Shown here: piece after piece, positions 51,626 through 59,535 of the stretch | Layout: each line of letters opens with the position of its first letter | How positions within the stretch are numbered: the stretch's first letter is position 1 | Assembly: GCF_014648055.1 (NCBI RefSeq) | Contig: NZ_BMQJ01000019.1 | Coordinates: 1 to 64,000 of the forward strand | Length of the DNA: 64,000 nucleotides | Reading direction: 5' to 3' | Source: Streptosporangium pseudovulgare | Lineage (GTDB): Bacteria > Actinomycetota > Actinomycetes > Streptosporangiales > Streptosporangiaceae | Made by a program: the position numbers and the translations under genes | Notes under the pieces: generated by a model | The model's database searches: none | What the model was told of the DNA's origin: nothing | What the model saw: the letters and a program-made list of their open reading frames with translations, nothing else

Positions 51626-53707
51626 TCAGCGGGAAGAGTTCGGCACGCAGCCGGAGTGCCGGGTCATTCCGGGCTTGAGGACCATCGTGCGGCAGCACAC
51701 GTCACAGAGACCTGTCGGTCCGTCCTTGGTCCCATCAGCCCCACCTCCCCCCTCTCTAAGAGAGGGAGAGGGGGGAGGGAGGTCTGTCGATGGCTCCCCC
51801 GACCTCCCCCGCAGAGTCCGGGGGGAGGTCTGTTCAGCGGAAACGTTGCTTTCTCCCCCGAAGACTGGGGGATGTAGCGTTTCAAGATCGTGGGGGAGGT
51901 CTGGGGGGAGGTTCTGAGCTCTCCGCTTCCGGATCCTGACAGCCTCCTCGATCTTCTCTTTCCGGGCCTTGATGCCAAGCTCGGCGCACGCCTGGATCGT
52001 TCGCGGACCTCCGAAGGTGGCGGGGACCCCTGCCCTGTCGAGCTGCAGGGCGATCCACTCCGGGCTGCCCTGCTCGAGCTGACTCGGATGCGGAGCTTCC
52101 GGAACCAGGACGACAGATGTGACAGGGCTGCCGTCTTCCTTGGCTTCCCCCTCCAACGTGATCAGCTTGGGGGTGAATACTTGAGGAGGTCCCTCGTCGT
52201 CGTCCTTCTGCTTGCCAACCTTGAAAGTGATCTTGGAATCGAGGCGCTTCCCCGTCCGAGTGACACTGATCTCGGTTTGCATGGCGCCGAGCACCGCAGA
52301 AGCACCCCGGCCGCGCTCGGTCTGTTCATGGCCGGTGTGATGCACAACGAGGATGCAGGCACCGGAGGCCAGGCGGAGCGCTTCCATCCGGTCGACGACG
52401 ACACCCATCTCGGTGTTGTCGTTCTCCTTGACGCCCACCGTTACCCGGGCCTGCGTGTCGATGATGATGAGGACGGGTTCCAGGCGTCGACACATTTCGA
52501 TGAGGACGTCCCACTCCGTGCTCATGGCTTGCACAGGGCGCGGCAGGAACTTGACGCCGGTCATCTTCCGGCCGTGGTGCTGTTCCCATGCCCGCTTGCG
52601 TTTGCCCATGCCGCGAGCACCTTCGGCGACGAGATAGATCACGAGCCCTTGACGGACCTGCTTACCGTGCCAGTCGATGCCGCTTCCGACGGCGCCGGCG
52701 AGGCTGAGCACGATGAAGGACTTCATGCTTCCGGACGCGCCGTACAGGCGGGTGACGGTGTCGAGGAACAGCACGTCCGCGACGAGTGGCTCGAGGTCGG
52801 GCATGTTGTCGAGGTCGTGGGAGTCGAGCAGTTCGGCGATGAGGGCGTTGACGCGGTCCTCAATGCCACCAGGCACGTCCTCTGACCATTCGCGCTGTTC
52901 GCTGTCGTCCATCTCCAAGGTCGCCGCGGACAGTTCTTCGGTGGTCTTGTCGGCGGCGTCCACTCGGATGAGGTCGGCGATCGTGAGCCGCGCGGCCAGA
53001 TGGTCGGACACGTCCTTGCCGACCGCGGGCAGGTAGATCCGGTACGGGACGCCTGCTCGTGCCAGGGAGGCGGCGACATTCCGCGCGTGCTTGAGGCCGG
53101 CCTCATCGGCGTCGTTGTCGGCGATGATGCGGACCTCGGACACGCCCACGAGCATCTGCGTGTAGCGCTCCTGCCAGCCCATGCCAGCACCGCCGGGCAT
53201 AGTCGTGGCGACGTACCCGGTAGCGGCGGTAACGCTGTCGACGTCGCTTTCGCCTTCGCACAGGACGACCATGCCGCCGGCCGCGGCCTGCGCGCGGACT
53301 TCGGGAAGGTTGAACAGGACACGCTCCCCCTTCGGGGGGTGCTTGTGCCGGTCGCCGGGAAGTCGCGAGCGGAACGCCTTCGGCATGAACTTGTCGACGT
53401 ACTGAACCACGCGGCCGTCGAGGTCGCGGTATGTCCAGGTCTTGATCAGCTGGCGACCCGGGCTTTTGCTCTTGGGCTCGCTGAACAGGTCTGCCTCGGT
53501 CAGACCGAGGGCGGCGAGGAAATCGGTGTTGCCCTGGCACTTGTGGCACCAGACCACCACGTTCTTGTCCTTGCCGATCCCGATGGACACGGTGTCCGGG
53601 GCGTCGCCGTCGTGGCAGATGCCCCGTGTCCGGGCCTCACCCCCACGGGAGATGACACGCTCTCCAGCCTCGTGGAGAACGCTCATCAGGTTCTCGAAGG
53701 CGCTCAC
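51626..53707 (-). CDS. Toprim-AAA primase/helicase (replication protein)
   Basis: A 693-residue protein. An N-terminal zinc site (C31H, C54HKC57) and a Toprim domain (VVLCE151GE153SDV, IIAD197ND199ADEAG) precede a RepA-like ATPase (Walker A G323ASGSMKS330, Walker B LIIIDTQARVT, and VVHHTGHEQTERGRGASAVLG). This is the primase-helicase layout of phage and plasmid replication proteins and should drive replication of the excised element. GTG at 53707 has CGGAGG nine bases upstream. The 3' end carries repeated DNA. Confidence 0.88.
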   Translation of the reverse strand: MSAFENLMSVLHEAGERVISRGGEARTRGICHDGDAPDTVSIGIGKDKNVVVWCHKCQGNTDFLAALGLTEADLFSEPKSKSPGRQLIKTWTYRDLDGRVVQYVDKFMPKAFRSRLPGDRHKHPPKGERVLFNLPEVRAQAAAGGMVVLCEGESDVDSVTAATGYVATTMPGGAGMGWQERYTQMLVGVSEVRIIADNDADEAGLKHARNVAASLARAGVPYRIYLPAVGKDVSDHLAARLTIADLIRVDAADKTTEELSAATLEMDDSEQREWSEDVPGGIEDRVNALIAELLDSHDLDNMPDLEPLVADVLFLDTVTRLYGASGSMKSFIVLSLAGAVGSGIDWHGKQVRQGLVIYLVAEGARGMGKRKRAWEQHHGRKMTGVKFLPRPVQAMSTEWDVLIEMCRRLEPVLIIIDTQARVTVGVKENDNTEMGVVVDRMEALRLASGACILVVHHTGHEQTERGRGASAVLGAMQTEISVTRTGKRLDSKITFKVGKQKDDDEGPPQVFTPKLITLEGEAKEDGSPVTSVVLVPEAPHPSQLEQGSPEWIALQLDRAGVPATFGGPRTIQACAELGIKARKEKIEEAVRIRKRRAQNLPPDLPHDLETLHPPVFGGESNVSAEQTSPRTLRGRSGEPSTDLPPPSPSLREGGGGADGTKDGPTGLCDVCCRTMVLKPGMTRHSGCVPNSSR
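51777..51916. repeat. four GGGAGGT(T)CTG repeats in the replication gene
   Basis: GGGAGGTCTG or GGGAGGTTCTG occurs at 51777, 51823, 51894 and 51906, all on the plus strand. They fall in two reading frames of the gene, so the repetition is in the DNA and not the protein. A C/G-rich palindrome (51741-51777) adjoins. A replication origin is possible. Confidence 0.55.
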
Positions 53708-53799
53708 CGGTTGTACGCCTCCGAGCGGGTGAGGTGCTGAGGGAACAGGCCGAGGCCGGCGGTTCGTCGGTGGTCGGCCTCGAGGGTGTTGGAGCTCAT
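53704..53799 (-). CDS. 31-aa coupled peptide before the replication gene
   Basis: A short ORF, MSSNTLEADHRRTAGLGLF onward to SEAYNR, bridges the 53796 stop and the 53707 start: its ATG overlaps the upstream stop (ATGA) and its stop overlaps the primase GTG (GTGA). The double overlap supports translation. No motif is seen. Confidence 0.55.
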   Translation of the reverse strand: MSSNTLEADHRRTAGLGLFPQHLTRSEAYNR

Positions 53800-54050
53800 C
53801 GGCTGGTCTCGTCTCGGGGCAGGGGGGTCAGGTTCAGGAGCGGCCCGCGCCGGTCGGCTTCGGCGTCGAGCAGCTGGTCGACCTCACGGCGGAGGGTGAC
53901 GCGCAGCAGCTCGAGCATCTCGAGCGCCGCGACGGGGTCGGCGGCGAGGTCGGCGGCGGCGCGGGCCCGTTCGGTGATGCTGGTCTGCGTCGCGGTGTAC
54001 GCCTTCGAGTACCGGCTGAGGCGGCCGTTCCGGCGGGTGTCGGCGGTCAT
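53796..54050 (-). CDS. small helical protein, 84 aa
   Basis: A charged helical protein (SRYSKAYTATQTSITERARA, then EMLELLRVTLRREVDQLLDA). GGAGGG seven bases before ATG 54050 decides the start; an in-frame ATG at 54158 overlapping the previous stop would add 36 Arg/Gly-rich residues. Function is unknown. Confidence 0.65.
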   Translation of the reverse strand: MTADTRRNGRLSRYSKAYTATQTSITERARAAADLAADPVAALEMLELLRVTLRREVDQLLDAEADRRGPLLNLTPLPRDETSR

Positions 54051-54154
54051 GTCGTGCCCTCCTTCGTCGAGGGCCGGAGCATCGCCGCCGCGGCGGGTTA
54101 CCGTCAGTCCTCGCCGAGCGGAGGGGGCGCCGCGGCGGGGTCGCCGGTCGGCGC

Positions 54155-54451
54155 TCATCGCGCCACCGCCGGCCGGGCCGTGGGGATGACGAGGTAGTGG
54201 CCGCGGCCGCACCCGGCGGCGCGTACGTCGCCGGCGGGTTCTTCCGGTGTGCCGCGGTGCAGGTGCGAGCCGTGGCAGTGGGGGCAGTGCTCGACGACGG
54301 ACAGCCAGCGGGTTCGGCGGCCGGCGGGGGCGTAGGCGATGGCGGTGACAGGGATGCCGCGGTGTCCTACGCTGTGGGTGATGGTGGCGTTGATGGGGAC
54401 ATCAGCGTTCGGGCGGCGCTCGGGGGTGATGGCCCCGGCGCCGTTCGTCAT
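54155..54451 (-). CDS. zinc-ribbon-like protein, 98 aa
   Basis: A small protein with CPHCHGSHLHRG and CGRGHYLVI, a plausible single zinc site. It starts one base after the stop of the Xis-like gene. Similar Cys/His proteins are frequent in AICEs; the role is unknown. Confidence 0.65.
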   Translation of the reverse strand: MTNGAGAITPERRPNADVPINATITHSVGHRGIPVTAIAYAPAGRRTRWLSVVEHCPHCHGSHLHRGTPEEPAGDVRAAGCGRGHYLVIPTARPAVAR

Positions 54452-54452
54452 T

Positions 54453-54767
54453 TCAGGCGGCGGCATCGGGACCGCCTTCGAGCGCGGGGCTTCTCGAGGT
54501 GTCGACCTGCAGCGGGTCGATTCCGAGGCTGCGCAGGAGATCGGCGCGGGTGACTCGGTAGGCGTTGCCGAGCCGCAGCACGGGGCAGGGGAACTCGCCG
54601 GCGCGGGCGAGGTCATGGCTCTTCGTCCGGCCGAGTCCCCAGGCGCGGCCCGCGGTGACGAGGTCGACGGCGGCCGGGAGCGCGAGCAGCTCGGCGAGGG
54701 ACATGCCCTTGGTCCCGGGGGTCGTGCTCTCCGAGCGGGTCAAGGAACTGACGGTTGCCCTTGTCAT
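54453..54767 (-). CDS. excisionase-like HTH protein, copy 2
   Basis: A 104-residue protein whose core (SLAELLALPAAVDLVTAGRA to RADLLRSLGI) is 54/62 identical by eye to the protein at 34692-35033. It contains an Xis/MerR-type HTH. It is the second gene of the leftward operon and overlaps the first by 4 bp. Confidence 0.75.
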   Translation of the reverse strand: MTRATVSSLTRSESTTPGTKGMSLAELLALPAAVDLVTAGRAWGLGRTKSHDLARAGEFPCPVLRLGNAYRVTRADLLRSLGIDPLQVDTSRSPALEGGPDAAA

Positions 54768-54973
54768 GCGGCAACACCGCCTGAAACGGAGGCGCGGGTC
54801 TCAAGCCAGGCGTAGACGTCCTGCGGGGCGTACTTGCGGTGCTTCCCGAGCTTGTACGACTTCGGGCCAGTGCCCGCCGAGTTCCACTTGTGGAGCGTCC
54901 AAGGGGATACGTCGAGGAAGGTCGCTGTCTCCTCATGGCTCCAGAGCCGCTCGGATCCCATGGTTCTTGCCAT
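54764..54973 (-). CDS. Xis/MerR-type HTH protein
   Basis: A 69-residue HTH_17-type protein (WSHEETATFLDVSPWTLHKW, then GKHRKYAPQDVYAWLE). This is the usual AICE excisionase form and the best candidate for Xis, near the integrase. It is the first gene of the long leftward operon. An in-frame ATG four codons in is possible. Confidence 0.8.
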   Translation of the reverse strand: MARTMGSERLWSHEETATFLDVSPWTLHKWNSAGTGPKSYKLGKHRKYAPQDVYAWLETRASVSGGVAA

Positions 54974-55050
54974 TCAGGTCACCTCGAGGACTGTGAGTTT
55001 GCCGTGTCATAACTCTCTCAATGGCAAGTGATAGCACGTGCGGGAGAACA

Positions 55051-55079
55051 TTGACAAGCCTCTCTCATCGCGAAACGAT
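55051..55079 (+). promoter_or_regulatory. promoter of the gene at 55087
   Basis: TTGACA (55051-55056), 17-bp spacer, AACGAT (55074-55079). The predicted transcript starts at about 55086, at the GTG of the next gene. A similar CTCTCTCA motif occurs at 55011 and 55060 and may be a regulator site. Confidence 0.55.
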
Positions 55080-55086
55080 GCCTGGC

Positions 55087-55614
55087 GTGGCGACATTGAG
55101 AAGCGACGACAAGCGACAGCGCAGGCCGCACAAGATTGCTCCGGGATTCTTTGTGCTGGTTCCTGCCGAAATGACCGTGTCACCTGGTGATGGAGTGGGG
55201 CCGTACCAAGTTCGGCTTGTTATCGACGTTGCAGGTGGTCGGCTGGGATGCACAGAGCTCACGGTTACGGCTCAGGACGGTACGACGATCAGCAGTGCGG
55301 CTCTGCGTGGGGTGCCTGTCGCTTCGATCGTGAGGAGTTGTGCACGCAACCTGGTGATGGAAGGTCATGAGGGTGAGGGCGTGATCACTCTTGAACCACA
55401 TGACGTGGATGTGGATGTGAGCGCTGGCCCGACGGATGAGGCGTTGCGCGCCGTGGCTGCTTCGTACTCGCTTGCGTACGCACTCGGGGAGCCGCCGGCG
55501 AAAGGGGTTGAGCGAGAACTTGGCCTGGCGACCTCGACCGCAGGGCGTTGGATCAAGCTCGCACGAGAGCGCGGCTTTCTCGAGATCCCAGCGGAGAAGG
55601 GAAGGAGGGCGTAA
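55087..55614 (+). CDS. hypothetical regulator upstream of the integrase
   Basis: A 175-residue protein with a C-terminal HTH-like end (AKGVERELGLATSTAGRWIK, LARERGFLEI). The middle is beta-rich. GTG at 55087 is preferred because the promoter predicts a leaderless transcript there; ATGs at 55078 and 55021 are in frame. It lies 2 bp before the integrase gene, so it probably controls integrase expression. Confidence 0.65.
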   Translation: MATLRSDDKRQRRPHKIAPGFFVLVPAEMTVSPGDGVGPYQVRLVIDVAGGRLGCTELTVTAQDGTTISSAALRGVPVASIVRSCARNLVMEGHEGEGVITLEPHDVDVDVSAGPTDEALRAVAASYSLAYALGEPPAKGVERELGLATSTAGRWIKLARERGFLEIPAEKGRRA

Positions 55615-55616
55615 CC

Positions 55617-57311
55617 ATGAAGGGCTCGACGTTCAAGCGGTGCAAGTGCCGCGGCGACGACGGCCGCGAGCTCGGCGCCAAGTGCCCCGAGCTCCGCCGG
55701 AAGAACGGTTCGTGGAACCCCTCGCACGGCAGCTGGTACGGCAAAGCCGAACTGCCGGCCGCGCCGGACGGCAAGCGCGTCGACCTCCGAGTGGGCGGCT
55801 TCCGGACAGAGGCCGAGCTGGCGAACTTCTTCGAGGACGCGTTGCGGCTGATCTCCATCCCCGACAGCGGCCCGGACGGGCACACCGCGCGCATGGAGAT
55901 CCGGCAGCTGATCCTCGACGCCCGCCGGAACCGCGGCCCGATGCCGCTGTTCGACGAGATCCGACGCAAGTACCAGGCCGGACAGGCGTTCCGCCCCGAG
56001 ACGTTCGGCGAGTTCTGGGCGCGATGGATCGCGCGCCGCCGGCGCACCGGGGACATCCGCAAGTCAACGCTCATAGCCTACGAGTCACACCACCGGATCC
56101 ACCTGCACGTCCTCGACGACGTCCGGATGGACCGGCTGAGGGTCACCCACCTCGACGCGCTGTTCGCCGGCATCGACGACAAGAACGCCGAGCTGCTGGC
56201 GGCCAAGGCGTCGGAGGATCCCGCGGTCCGCGCCGCGGTGCGCGGCCAGCGCGTCACCGGCCCGGCGACCAAGCAGCGCATCCGGGCGACCCTGCGTTCG
56301 GCGTTGAGCGACGCCCAGCGCGAGGGCCTGGTGTCGGAGAACGTGGCCAAGCTGGTCAAGCTCGAGGCGGCCAAGCGGCCCAAGGGCCTGGTGTGGACGA
56401 TGGAACGCGTGACCGCCTGGACGGCCGAGTACGAACGCGCCTTGGAGCAGGCCCGGGAAGAGGCCGGCGGGAAGACCGTCAACGCGCTGAAGGTCTGGGC
56501 GGCCATGCCCCGGCCGAGCAAGGTCATGGTGTGGACGCCCGCCCAGCTCGGCGTCTTCCTCGACCACGCGGCGCGGCACCGGCTGTACGGCCTGTTCCAC
56601 CTGGTCGGCTTCCGGGGCCTGCGCCGCGGCGAGGCGTGCGGGCTGCGGTGGGAGGACACCGACCTCGACGCCGGACAGGTGATCGTGCGGACGCAGCTCG
56701 TTCAGGTCGGGTGGGACGTCGAGGAGGGCGACCCGAAGACCGATTCCAGCGAAGCGCCGATCGCCCTCGACCAGGCCACGGTGAAGGTCCTGCGCGCGCA
56801 CCGCGGCCGACAGAACGCCGAGCGGCTCGCCTGGGGTGAGGCGTGGCAGGAGACGGGCCGGGTGTTCACCCGGGAGGACGGCTCCGAGCTTCACCCGGCG
56901 TGGGTGAGCGAGCAGTTCGAGCGCCTGGCCTTCGAGGCCGGCCTGCCGCCGATCCGGATGCACGACCTTCGGCACGGTGCGGCGACCATGGGCCTGTCGG
57001 CTGGGGTGGACATGGCGACCGTTCAGGCGATGCTGCGTCACTCGTCGATCACGATCACGTCGGACACCTACACCTCGATCATGCCGGAGGTGGCACGGGA
57101 GGCGGCCGAAGCGATCGCCGCTCTGGTGCCCCGGCGGGCCGTGGTGGGGGAGGCGTCCGAAACCACCGGTCTCCCTTCGGTCTCCCCTGGGGGTGTTCCG
57201 GGACCTACGGATTTCCGGGCAAGAAGAAACCCCCTGGTCAACAGGGGGTTGAAGAGTAGGGCGCCTGGGACTCGAACCCAGAACCTACGGATTAAAAGTC
57301 CGCAGCTCTAA
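55617..57311 (+). CDS. tyrosine integrase of the element
   Basis: A 564-residue recombinase. The N-terminus has a Cys/Arg-rich segment (FKRCKCRGDDG, CPELRR) and an arm-binding domain; the core-binding domain spans about 130-245; the catalytic domain has R336 (FRGLRRGEA), H449xxR452 (MHDLRHG), H475 and Y485 (TYTSI). AAGGAGGG precedes ATG 55617. The frame runs through the att core into the tRNA gene, so the last 16 or so residues (PGTRTQNLRIK) are encoded by host tRNA sequence. It inserts the element at tRNA-Lys. Confidence 0.92.
   Translation: MKGSTFKRCKCRGDDGRELGAKCPELRRKNGSWNPSHGSWYGKAELPAAPDGKRVDLRVGGFRTEAELANFFEDALRLISIPDSGPDGHTARMEIRQLILDARRNRGPMPLFDEIRRKYQAGQAFRPETFGEFWARWIARRRRTGDIRKSTLIAYESHHRIHLHVLDDVRMDRLRVTHLDALFAGIDDKNAELLAAKASEDPAVRAAVRGQRVTGPATKQRIRATLRSALSDAQREGLVSENVAKLVKLEAAKRPKGLVWTMERVTAWTAEYERALEQAREEAGGKTVNALKVWAAMPRPSKVMVWTPAQLGVFLDHAARHRLYGLFHLVGFRGLRRGEACGLRWEDTDLDAGQVIVRTQLVQVGWDVEEGDPKTDSSEAPIALDQATVKVLRAHRGRQNAERLAWGEAWQETGRVFTREDGSELHPAWVSEQFERLAFEAGLPPIRMHDLRHGAATMGLSAGVDMATVQAMLRHSSITITSDTYTSIMPEVAREAAEAIAALVPRRAVVGEASETTGLPSVSPGGVPGPTDFRARRNPLVNRGLKSRAPGTRTQNLRIKSPQL
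57228..57250 (+). terminator. hairpin at the end of the integrase frame
   Basis: AACCCCCTG pairs with CAGGGGGTT around GTCAA. It lies 6 bp before the att repeat and probably ends integrase transcription before the antisense tRNA gene. Confidence 0.7.
57256..57298 (-). repeat. att direct repeat, right copy (in tRNA-Lys)
   Basis: These 43 bp are identical to the repeats at 29411 and 33471. They cover the tRNA 3' end through the anticodon loop, so insertion leaves the tRNA intact. An 11-bp part of the core (ACCTACGGATT) also occurs at 57203-57213 within the integrase gene. Confidence 0.9.
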
Positions 57312-57329
57312 CCATTGAGCTAACGCCCC
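57257..57329 (-). tRNA. tRNA-Lys (anticodon UUU)
   Basis: The 73-nt minus-strand sequence folds as a tRNA: acceptor GGGGCGT/GCGCCCT with two G-U pairs, D arm GCTC/GAGC, anticodon arm GCGGA-CTTTTAA-TCCGT with TTT, T arm CTGGG-TTCGAGT-CCCAG. CCA is not encoded in full. It is the insertion site of both elements. Confidence 0.95.
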
Positions 57330-57349
57330 GCTGGAGACAGCGTACCGAG

Positions 57350-57365
57350 GATAGTGTCCACTATC
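57350..57365. promoter_or_regulatory. perfect palindrome upstream of tRNA-Lys
   Basis: GATAGTG-TC-CACTATC lies 21-36 bp upstream of the tRNA 5' end and within 100 bp of the exonuclease start. It may be a regulator site or part of the tRNA promoter (TGGACA on the minus strand resembles a -35). Confidence 0.4.
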
Positions 57366-57445
57366 GCCCGTCGCCAGGCCTGCCGGGCCTCCCGGTTCGC
57401 CGAACGCCGCGTGACGACGATCGCCCTCCCCATAGGCTGGCCTTC

Positions 57446-58072
57446 ATGACAAGTTGGGGGTTGGAGTCGCTTCCGGGGCACCGGGTGTCCGCTCGGCAGG
57501 GATATGTCGTGGTCGACGTGGAGACCACCGGGTTCTCCCCGGCGAGGGGCGACCGCATCTGCGAGATCGCGCTCGTCTCCCTGGACACCGGCGGCGAGAC
57601 CGTCGACGAGTGGCACTCGTTGATCAACCCCCTGCGGGACACCGGGCCCGCGCACGTCCACGGCATCACCAAGCAGATGGTCGCCGACGCGCCGGTGATC
57701 GAGGAGGTGCTGGACGAGGTGTGGTCGCGGATCGCCGGGCGCGTCCTGGTGGCCCACAACGCCTCGTTCGACCTGCGTTTCCTGCGGGACCTGCCCGGGA
57801 GCCAGTGGCTGACCGAGACCCTGTGCACCCAGAAGCTCGCCCCCGAGTTCATCCCGCACGGCAAGTGGACGCTCTCCGCCTGCTGCGAGCGGGCGGGGAT
57901 CCCGCTCTCTGACGCCCACCACGCGCTGGTCGACGCCCGCGCCGCCGCCGAGCTGCTCCGCTTCTACCTGCGCCGAGGGGTCTCCTGGGCGGAGAAGCTG
58001 GAGCTGGCGGCGACCCGGGCGCCCGAGTGGCATCCGCTGGGCCTGCCGCAGCGCCGGGCGCTCCAGCGGTAG
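57446..58072 (+). CDS. DEDDh 3'-5' exonuclease (DnaQ-like)
   Basis: A 208-residue exonuclease: Exo I motif YVVVDVETTGFSP, Exo II AHNASFDLRFL, and Exo III with HALVDARAAAELL. The family removes nucleotides from DNA or RNA 3' ends in proofreading or repair. No polymerase domain is attached. TAGGCT lies at -10 distance from the ATG, which suggests a leaderless transcript. Confidence 0.9.
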   Translation: MTSWGLESLPGHRVSARQGYVVVDVETTGFSPARGDRICEIALVSLDTGGETVDEWHSLINPLRDTGPAHVHGITKQMVADAPVIEEVLDEVWSRIAGRVLVAHNASFDLRFLRDLPGSQWLTETLCTQKLAPEFIPHGKWTLSACCERAGIPLSDAHHALVDARAAAELLRFYLRRGVSWAEKLELAATRAPEWHPLGLPQRRALQR

Positions 58073-58244
58073 CGCCGGACGGGTCCCTACGGCCAGGCGG
58101 TCTCTACGACCGACCGGTCCGGTGGAAACCGCCGGGCCCGGCGAGGAACCCGGACGCCCGGACACCTGAGCGCCCGGACGTCTGAACGGCCGGGCGGACG
58201 GAGGCGCCCACCCGGTGCCCGTCTCCGGTGCAGACCCGGCCGGA

Positions 58245-59402
58245 TCAGTGGAAGGCGTCCAGCCCGGTGAGCGCCCGGCCCAGGGTGAGCAGGTGCACCT
58301 CCTCGGTGCCCTCGTAGGTCAGCACGGTCTCCAGGTTGTTCATGTGCCGGATCACCGGATACTCCAGCGTGATGCCGTTGCCGCCGAGGATCGAGCGGGC
58401 CTCGCGGGCGATGTCGAGGGCGGCGCGGACGTTGGCGAGCTTGCCGAAGCTGACCTGCTGCGGGGTGATGGCGCCCGCGTCCTTCAGCCGCCCCAGGTGC
58501 AGGGCGGTGAGCTGGGCCTGCCCCAGGCCGACGTACATCCAGCCGAGCTTGCGCTGGGTGAGCTGGAAGGCCCCGATGGGGCGGTCGAACTGCACCCGGC
58601 TGGTGGCGTAGTCGAGGGCCGTCTCCAGGCAGGCCCGGGCGGCGCCCACCACGCCCCACAGGATGCCGTACCGCGCCTCTGAGAGGCACGACAGCGGGCC
58701 CTTCAGGCCCCGCACCCCCGGCAGTACGGCGGAGGCGGGCAGACGGACGTCGTCGAAGTACAGCGACGAGGTGACCGAGGCGCGCAGGGACATCTTCCGG
58801 TGGATCTCCGGGGCGGAGAAGCCGGGCGTGCCGGTGGGGACCACGAAGCCGCGGATGCCGTCCTCGGTCTGTGCCCAGACCACCGCGACGTCCGCGATGG
58901 AGCCGTTGGTGATCCACATCTTGGAGCCGTTGAGGATCCAGTCACCGGAGGGGTCCTGCTTGGCGTGGGTGCGCATGCCGCCCGGGTCGGAGCCGTGGTC
59001 CGGCTCGGTCAGGCCGAAGCAGCCGATCGCCTCGCCGGCCGCCATCCGGGGCAGCCACTCCTCCTTCTGCTCCGCCGAGCCGTACTTCCAGATGGGGAAC
59101 ATGGCGAGCGAGCCCTGCACGGAGACGAACGACCGCAGGCCGGAGTCGCCGGCCTCCAGCTCGCGACAGGCGATGCCGTAGGAGACGGCGTCCATGCCGG
59201 CGCAGCCGTAGCCGTCCAGGTGCATCCCCAGGAGGCCGAGGGAACCGAGCGCCGGGCCGAGTTCGCGCGCCGGGAAGACGCCCTCCTCGAACCAGTCGCC
59301 GACGTGGGGCAGTACCCGCTCGGCCACGAACCGCCGCACCGTGTCGCGGATCAGGCGTTGTTCCTCGGAGAACGTGTCGTCGATGCGCAGCAGGTCGTCC
59401 AT
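58245..59402 (-). CDS. acyl-CoA dehydrogenase (glutaryl-CoA type)
   Basis: A 385-residue flavoprotein: CFGLTEPDHGSDPGGMRTHA (FAD/substrate loop), WITNGSIADVAVVWA, and the catalytic glutamate region near VLTYEGTEEVHLLTLGRALTG. The sequence pattern is that of the glutaryl-CoA dehydrogenase branch; the substrate is not proven. It stands alone between a 3'-5' exonuclease and a PspC gene. Confidence 0.9.
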   Translation of the reverse strand: MDDLLRIDDTFSEEQRLIRDTVRRFVAERVLPHVGDWFEEGVFPARELGPALGSLGLLGMHLDGYGCAGMDAVSYGIACRELEAGDSGLRSFVSVQGSLAMFPIWKYGSAEQKEEWLPRMAAGEAIGCFGLTEPDHGSDPGGMRTHAKQDPSGDWILNGSKMWITNGSIADVAVVWAQTEDGIRGFVVPTGTPGFSAPEIHRKMSLRASVTSSLYFDDVRLPASAVLPGVRGLKGPLSCLSEARYGILWGVVGAARACLETALDYATSRVQFDRPIGAFQLTQRKLGWMYVGLGQAQLTALHLGRLKDAGAITPQQVSFGKLANVRAALDIAREARSILGGNGITLEYPVIRHMNNLETVLTYEGTEEVHLLTLGRALTGLDAFH

Positions 59403-59535
59403 GGACTGTTCCCTTCTCCCTGGGGCACCCTGGGCCCGGTGTCAGGGTAATCCGGATGCCGCCGGATGGAAGGTCAGGGTCGTGCCAGGGCGAATCCCGA
59501 TGGGATCGGGACTCCTCGCGGGGCAGTCTGGAGAC

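Larger units (their letters stand above)
33471..57298. mobile_element. 23.8-kb integrated conjugative element (AICE type)
   Basis: The element is bounded by 43-bp repeats, the right one inside the intact tRNA-Lys gene. It carries a full integrase next to the tRNA, Xis-like HTH proteins, a Toprim-AAA replication protein, an FtsK/TraB translocase, a DUF2637/Spd-like protein and a GntR regulator, which together define an actinomycete integrative and conjugative element. It differs from the usual type by a phage-type tape-measure gene and an E3-binding-like protein in its leftward operon. Confidence 0.85.

Noticed and set aside
55548-55616. Integrase start at 55548
   Set aside because: It lies within the upstream gene; ATG 55617 has a clear AAGGAGGG ribosome site and begins a plausible N-terminus.
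44103-57311. Interpretation of the leftward operon as a complete prophage
   Set aside because: No capsid, portal, large terminase, major tail, lysin or holin gene was recognised, while TraB, Spd-like and GntR genes indicate conjugation.
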